From contig NW_024589868.1 of NCBI RefSeq assembly GCF_018446385.1, forward strand, positions 82,087-146,086: a stretch of 64,000 nt of DNA. Direction: 5' to 3'. Positions 59,138-64,000 of the stretch are shown here, one piece after another. The DNA is from Zingiber officinale. Lineage: Eukaryota; Streptophyta; Magnoliopsida; Zingiberales; Zingiberaceae. The position numbers and the translations under genes were made by a program. Under the pieces are notes generated by a model. It was not told where the DNA came from. It saw nothing but the letters and a program-made list of their open reading frames with translations, and did no database searches. The stretch's first letter is position 1, and every line of letters starts with the position of its first letter.

Positions 59138-60935
59138 CTCCGCGGCCGATTAAGAAGATCTAGCATCTACTGCTTCTCACAGTAAATTATACAAGCAGAA
59201 AAAGGGCATCTCAATCGCAGGACATGGAGTCCACTACAAAATCACTCCTTTTCCACTCTCCGCAGCTGCTAATTCACTGAATTTGGGCATCAAAACGAGC
59301 TCTGCGCCTCTGCTCGCCTCCGTCCCCAAGCTCATGCCACTGCATCGCAGAAAAATTCTATCACGAGTACAACGATCCAGCAGCACTTTCATGTCTCCCC
59401 GAGCCCATGACGAGGCCAACAAGAACCACTATCAACACCAATCCACTCTAAGCTCCCCTCCTCCCCTTGTTCCAAAAAGAACGGAACGGAAATCCGTCCA
59501 AGTGAAGCCGTCCAAGTGAAGAAGAGAGGAGATGGAGGGAGGAATCATGCCCTAGTAATATCACCCTCTGCCTTGCGCTTAATCATCACCTTACCGCTTA
59601 TGTATTTATTTTCTTTACTAACTCTATTCTTGTCAACGCCCAAAATTAGTATCATGACTAACCAACCTACACAAGTTAATTGATCAAATCTGTCTTAATT
59701 GACTAATCTAATTACAAAATTACTATACTATACTAATCTTAAATTTTATTTACTTTCCCATATCAGTTGAGTCATGTTTCATTTGTATAAATAATGGCGA
59801 ATGACACTCAAATTAATTCTCATATATCGATATGTTCAAAACAATGTGTTAATCTTCTTGTTTAGGAAGAGAATGAAAAGTAAAAAAAAAACATGGAGAG
59901 ACAGAGAGAGACACATCGTACACAGGTTGCAATCAAATTAAGGCAGCATGAAATAAAGTCGGTGTGAACGATCATGTCAATCGATTTTTATCGGTCTAAG
60001 AAGTTGACTAAATCAGCCTGGTCCACAAGTGTAGCGTTTGTATTGTTGATTTAGTTGGAGTAAATAAATTATAGGAGAATCAAGTCTTAATCCATTGTTT
60101 ATTGGACAGAAAATGGCCCCAAAGGATAAAATGTCAATCCATCGTAGTTGACTTTTGACAAAATTTTGTTTGCTGAAACTTTTTATCCTGTGGAATGGAT
60201 TTATTCCTGCGCCAAGATCTCAGAGAAGGAGTCGTCTGTGAGTTGGGAGATGTGTGGACTGGAGTCATCAGAATCGTACCACCAGTGAGCTGGATAAGGA
60301 TGATAATGAAAACTAATTTTAAATTAATTTTAATTAATTAAAATGTATTGTATTTGATATTACAACATCGATGTGAATGAAATAATAAATTTAATACTTC
60401 TAAATTTATAATATTTATTGCTATATTTATAAATTATATATCACATTTAACTTTTTATTATTATTTAAATAATTTATATAAATAAATTTATTAACTTTAA
60501 TATATATATATCAATGAAAGAATTATTTTGTATTCTATTTCTTTTCTTAATCAGTTAGTTGGAGCCATATTCTCTTTCTTTTAATTTTCCTTTTCTGAAT
60601 TTTTATTACATATGTTACAAGAGTTTTTACATCAAGATTTGATATCATCGTCTACCGTGACAACTTCTATAATGACAATGACAACTTTGACAATAACAAT
60701 GTTTCTTCTCCTTTCATTAACAAGTCTTTTTCGTCGACCGACGATAGCAATTTCAATAACATTAATTAGCAAGCTAAAATTGTTATGTGTTCATTTTATT
60801 ATTTTTCTTTTGTGTTTTTTTTCCTTCTCCGTTGTTTTTTTTTCCGTTTATGTTAGACCCAAAAAAAGCGAACAAAAAGTAGAAAAATAAAACAGAGTAA
60901 AAAAATAATCTTCTGTCAATTCGACTGAGATCTCT
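59138..60935. other. Kinase promoter region and intergenic DNA
   Basis: The first ~400 bases contain the GC-rich leader of the kinase gene. After about 59600 the DNA is AT-rich, with no recognised gene. Confidence 0.45.
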
Positions 60936-61094
60936 ATGTCATCACAAAATACATCTTTTCCTTTTCATATGGTTCTTTCTTTTTCCGTTAAGATTGATCA
61001 TGATAACTATTTACTTTGGAAATTACAATTTCTTCCTTTACTTTATATTCATAGCTTACTTGGTCATGTTGATGTTACTTCATCTCCACCTTAA
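60936..61094 (+). pseudogene. Copia gag N-terminal fragment
   Basis: A 52-residue open frame from an ATG encodes VKIDHDNYLLWKLQFLPLL and LLGHVDVTSSPP, the start of a copia gag (UBN2-type) protein of the Retrofit/Hopscotch style. It ends in a stop at 61092-61094. Nothing further of the element is recognisable downstream. Confidence 0.75.
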
Positions 61095-61900
61095 TAAGAT
61101 TATTTATTTTATGCTATTTGGTTTAAGAAGAATCTGTTGACGCAGCGGGGTCGGTAAGAGGAGATGAATTGTCTGTAAAACAAAATACTTTTCTCGATCT
61201 TTCAACTCAAATTAGTAGTAACAGTATAATTATAACGAGTAAATTAAACAACAAAAAAAAATGAAAGAAGAGGCACAAGATTTACTTGGTTATAATCTAC
61301 TTGATTGTTAATCCAAGACAAATGAAAAGATCTAAAAGTCTCCTTTAATGAAGGCGGAAAAGTCTCTTGCACTCGTTGAATGCTCAAATAGTTGTTAGGA
61401 AATGAATACTAGAGTTGATTCTTAATTTCTAGGTCTAGGAGTATTTTTATAACCCTTGAAAAATCTTATCCGTAACTGGAAGGCGCCTCCAACGACACTT
61501 TTGTCAGTCGAAGGCGCCCTCCAAGTTGATTGAAGGTGAAGGCGCCTTCCACCAGAAAGGCGCGAGGACGCCTTCAATCCACATGAAGGTGCCTTCAGCA
61601 ACTTTTTCTAAGCTCCAATTCTTCTCCTTTGGCTCTTTACTGCTCCGGTCACTTGGGTGATTTCAACCAATCGGAACAGGGCTCACCCGAACCCATTTTC
61701 CCGCCTTCTTCTCGAGCAGTCTTCCTCCCTCACTTCTCATCCCGCCTTTTCCAAATTTTTAAAATACTTCATATGTTCCACAATATCCTCCAAAAATTTC
61801 AAATTCCCAAAGTTCTCAAAATTTTTTGACGAATCCAAGTAAAGTCGTCCCAGCTCCATTTTATATGTATCCACCCCAAGATTGGTCAACCATGGGTAGC
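61095..61900. other. Decayed repetitive DNA with a GGCGCC-rich cluster
   Basis: Within it, 61478-61600 carries five imperfect copies of GAAGGCGCC(T/C)TCC, partly palindromic. The flanks resemble LTR or untranslated retroelement sequence but cannot be assigned. Confidence 0.5.
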
Positions 61901-62820
61901 CAACTTTGAATGTCTTATCCTTACTTATTTTCTCCTACTCAACCACTAGTTATACTTTCGAATGAATCAAGGACTACTATTGATCCATCTATCATTGACA
62001 AAGACTCTCTAACACCATCATTTGTTCAAGCAACTCAGTGGTCACCACACTCATCACAAGAAGAACATGAATTTAAACCGGAGAAAAATGAATTGAAACA
62101 AAGATTTTGGTTTCTTGATGACGTGATCCTTGCGAAGTCATGGACAACTATCAGTCCAGATGCAATCATTGGTAATGACTAGAAGGATCAATTTTTTTTG
62201 AAAACGTATAGCTAATTACTATAACAAGCATCGCCCGACTTGATCTATGACGAGAAGCTATCAGCCGCTTAAATACATTATTATAGGTTTACACCGATGG
62301 TAAATGAATTTTCTGCAACCTATAATAATTTTTATACTCATCGTCAAAAGCGGTTGAAATGACAAGAATGTGTTGGAGAATACACTGAAGATGTGGAAAC
62401 CAACAACAATAACAAGGATTTTAAGTATATGCATGTGTCAAGGGTTCTCAAAGAGTATAAGAAATATACTCCACAATCAGTTGCTCATTACTCTAACAAG
62501 AAGGCATGGACATCCGAATCAGGGGTAAACACTTCAGCATCAAATCTAGATACGAGTGTTGATTTGGATGACTTAGAAGTTCGCATCCGTCCGATAAGAC
62601 AAAAGGCAACGAAAAGGAAGTGCAAATCCAAAGTTATAGAGGGCGACACAATAGAATATAACATCGATAAAGAATAGTAATATATTAAAGAATATCAAAT
62701 ATAAAAAATGATTTTACAGGAGTCGAGATCTTTCATAAGGATTATGGAATTCTTATGAAGGATACTAACGAGATGACACTAGGACAACTTTCTTTACATG
62801 AGAAAATTGTAATAAATTAA
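61900..62820 (+). pseudogene. Remnant of a Myb/SANT-like ORF1 (PIF/Harbinger type)
   Basis: Pieces in the same order as a 'glutathione S-transferase T3-like' Myb/SANT protein of plant Harbinger elements are visible. At 62110-62178 there is FWFLDDVILAKSWTTISPDAIIG, the first helix of the Myb-like domain, ended by a stop at 62180-62182. At 62283-62345 comes a YYRFTPMVNEFSATYNNFY-like part in another frame. At 62393-62675 there is KDFKYMHVSRVLKEYKKYTP, and then a Lys-rich, NAM-associated-like tail (IRQKATKRKCKSKV). At least two stops and frame changes separate them. Such ORF1 proteins bind DNA with the transposase. No transposase is seen nearby. Confidence 0.7.
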
Positions 62821-62900
62821 ATAGAAACATGACATGGTATAGATGTATTTATGTTTATTTTTATATATTATTATAATTTATATCTTTTTGCTATAATATT

Positions 62901-63554
62901 TGATCCTGCAACAAAACCGAGCCGGGAGGGGTGTCCCGGCGACGGCCCTCCGACGCTCAAGTCAGGCGAGGAACAACAAAGAGGTGGCTTCAGAGATCCA
63001 GACTAGCGTACCTCCGGTGAAGAAATGGAGGCCTTATATAGACCTCTCGAAGGAGCCTGGGCGCGCCAATCAAAGCAATCTCCTGCTTTCGACCATGCCC
63101 AGGTATGGGTCTGTCAGAAGGGCATCCATAAGGCCATACCGCTACTGTATCGACCTCTTCGTGATGTGACGGCGAGATCCTCCATCGTGCAGACTTGTGT
63201 ATGGCATAATCATCAGACACGCCTTTGCTGACGTCCCATATCCCGAGCCGAACGAATAGGTCGCTCGGCTAACCTTTGTATCCTCGCCCTTATCCTGGCT
63301 GAGCGGACCACCCGCTCGGCCATGTCCTGAGCCGAACGGACCACCCGTTTGGCCCTTCAGTTCCAGCAGGGTAGATACCCGCTCGGCCATTCGGTTCTCC
63401 CGCCTTGGCGTCGGAAACCCAAACCCATGGCTGGGTTATCTCTGTCTCCGCTCGGACCTACTTAACGCGGCCATTACCCGTTTGGCCAGCCTTCCATCCG
63501 TCCTTAGGCTGGGACCCTTCAGGAAGTGGGTCCCCCATTCTTACCGCCGGATCA
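62901..63554 (-). repeat. 3' LTR of the second gypsy copy (654 bp)
   Basis: Bounded by TGATCC and GGATCA, and matching 5705-6424 inverted. It lacks about 73 bases that correspond to 6348-6420 of the first LTR; the missing block lies between two CAGG words. A minus-strand TATATAAG at 63033-63040 is conserved. Confidence 0.93.
63033..63040 (-). promoter_or_regulatory. LTR TATA box, second copy
   Basis: TATATAAG on the minus strand, in the same context as at 6212-6219. Confidence 0.7.
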
Positions 63555-63568
63555 CTTGCCTCCCCTTC
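63555..63568 (-). promoter_or_regulatory. Polypurine tract, second copy
   Basis: The minus strand reads GAAGGGGAGGCAAG directly before its LTR start. It matches 5691-5704, with AAAGGG changed to GAAGGGG. Confidence 0.8.
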
Positions 63569-63961
63569 AAGTCTAGTCGAAGGAGGTAGTGAGTCCGACT
63601 GACTGGACTATGTGTCCGAGCGGGCGGTCGTCGCCTTACCGTCGCTTATAATATCCCTTGAGCCGTTCGGCACTTATACCAAATTCAGCCGCTCAGCTCT
63701 TCGTTTTGGATGTCTTGGCGCTCAACGTGGATGTTTGCTTGTCTAAATCTTCTCGAAGATCGCGCAAATTCATTTCATTAAGTCGAAGCGTGCGCGGTAT
63801 GGACGCATTAATTGCGTCGAATCGCTCAGCGCCACGCGTCGACCATCGCGCGGCGGCGGCGTTACTTACGATGGGACGTCATCGTTTGAAATGGACGGCC
63901 CGATAGCGTCCTTGTTTCTCGTGACCTGGATCGGACGGCGGAGGCCGACCGGCCTCGGCCG

Positions 63962-63967
63962 TATAAA
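63962..63967 (+). promoter_or_regulatory. TATA box of the antisense gene, second copy
   Basis: TATAAA in 'CGGCCGTATAAAGCCTCAAG' corresponds to the box at 5290-5295 of the first copy. The antisense gene would lie to the right, outside the window, on the plus strand. Confidence 0.6.
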
Positions 63968-64000
63968 GCCTCAAGCCCCCTCCTTGGCCGCATGCTTGCT

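Larger units (their letters stand above)
62901..64000 (-). mobile_element. Second copy of the same gypsy family, inverted, 3' end
   Basis: Starting with the LTR at 62901, the sequence is the reverse complement of the first element from its LTR into the antisense-gene promoter region, and it runs off the window. It belongs to a separate insertion in the opposite direction. Confidence 0.93.

Noticed and set aside
60612-60890. A 92-codon hydrophobic frame on the plus strand
   Set aside because: AT-rich low-complexity translation with no family resemblance.

Overview
This window is nuclear DNA from a flowering plant. Split genes, AT-rich intergenic DNA and layered retrotransposons all point that way. 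The protein wording, the PF04195-type antisense gene inside a Ty3/gypsy element and GC-rich LTRs full of 'CCGCTCGG'-like words suit a monocot. A ginger-order (Zingiberales) genome is my best guess, but nothing here proves it.

Layout. 1-6424: the 3' half of a Tat/Retand-type Ty3/gypsy element on the plus strand. It holds RNase H, integrase, a 58-bp tandem array, a spliced antisense gene, a polypurine tract and a 720-bp LTR. About 6930-10990: a decayed Ty1/copia element on the minus strand. About 11000-13600: non-coding DNA with a GC-rich island. 13670-18744 (+): cycloeucalenol cycloisomerase (CPI1), seven exons. 19366-19905 (-): a two-exon ubiquitin-like/BAG-like gene. 20883-24140: AT-rich DNA with a 1.6-kb tandem duplication. 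26500-28875 (+): an RCC1-repeat protein. 31241-40279 (+): an oxysterol-binding-protein-related protein (PH + ORD). 42792-43265 (+): a dirigent protein. 44146-45512: an inverted repeat with fragments of a thioredoxin-like gene and a P450. 45860-46180: a 36-bp minisatellite. 47439-48875 (-): nuclear-encoded chloroplast EF-Tu. 51990-54462 (-): GDSL esterase/lipase. 55075-59137 (-): Raf-like protein kinase. 60936-62820: decayed copia gag and Harbinger-type ORF1 remnants. 62901-64000: a second copy of the same gypsy family, inverted, from its LTR inwards.

The genes are ordinary, independently transcribed housekeeping and specialised-metabolism loci. They do not form one pathway. For every intron-containing gene I rebuilt the exons by splice consensus, phase and family alignment; the summed exon lengths give an open frame in each case (CPI1 287 aa, UBL 155 aa, RCC1 534 aa, ORP 809 aa, GDSL 390 aa, kinase 349 aa). 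Two introns need a GC donor.

The most interesting non-standard items are: (i) a spliced antisense gene inside the gypsy element with its own TATA box kept in both copies; (ii) a patch at 44-45.5 kb that joins pieces of two unrelated genes beside ~91-bp inverted arms; (iii) two copies of a tRNA-type SINE, each with a clear target-site duplication; (iv) a kinase with DLG in place of DFG. I did not find convincing evidence of a wholly new biological system.
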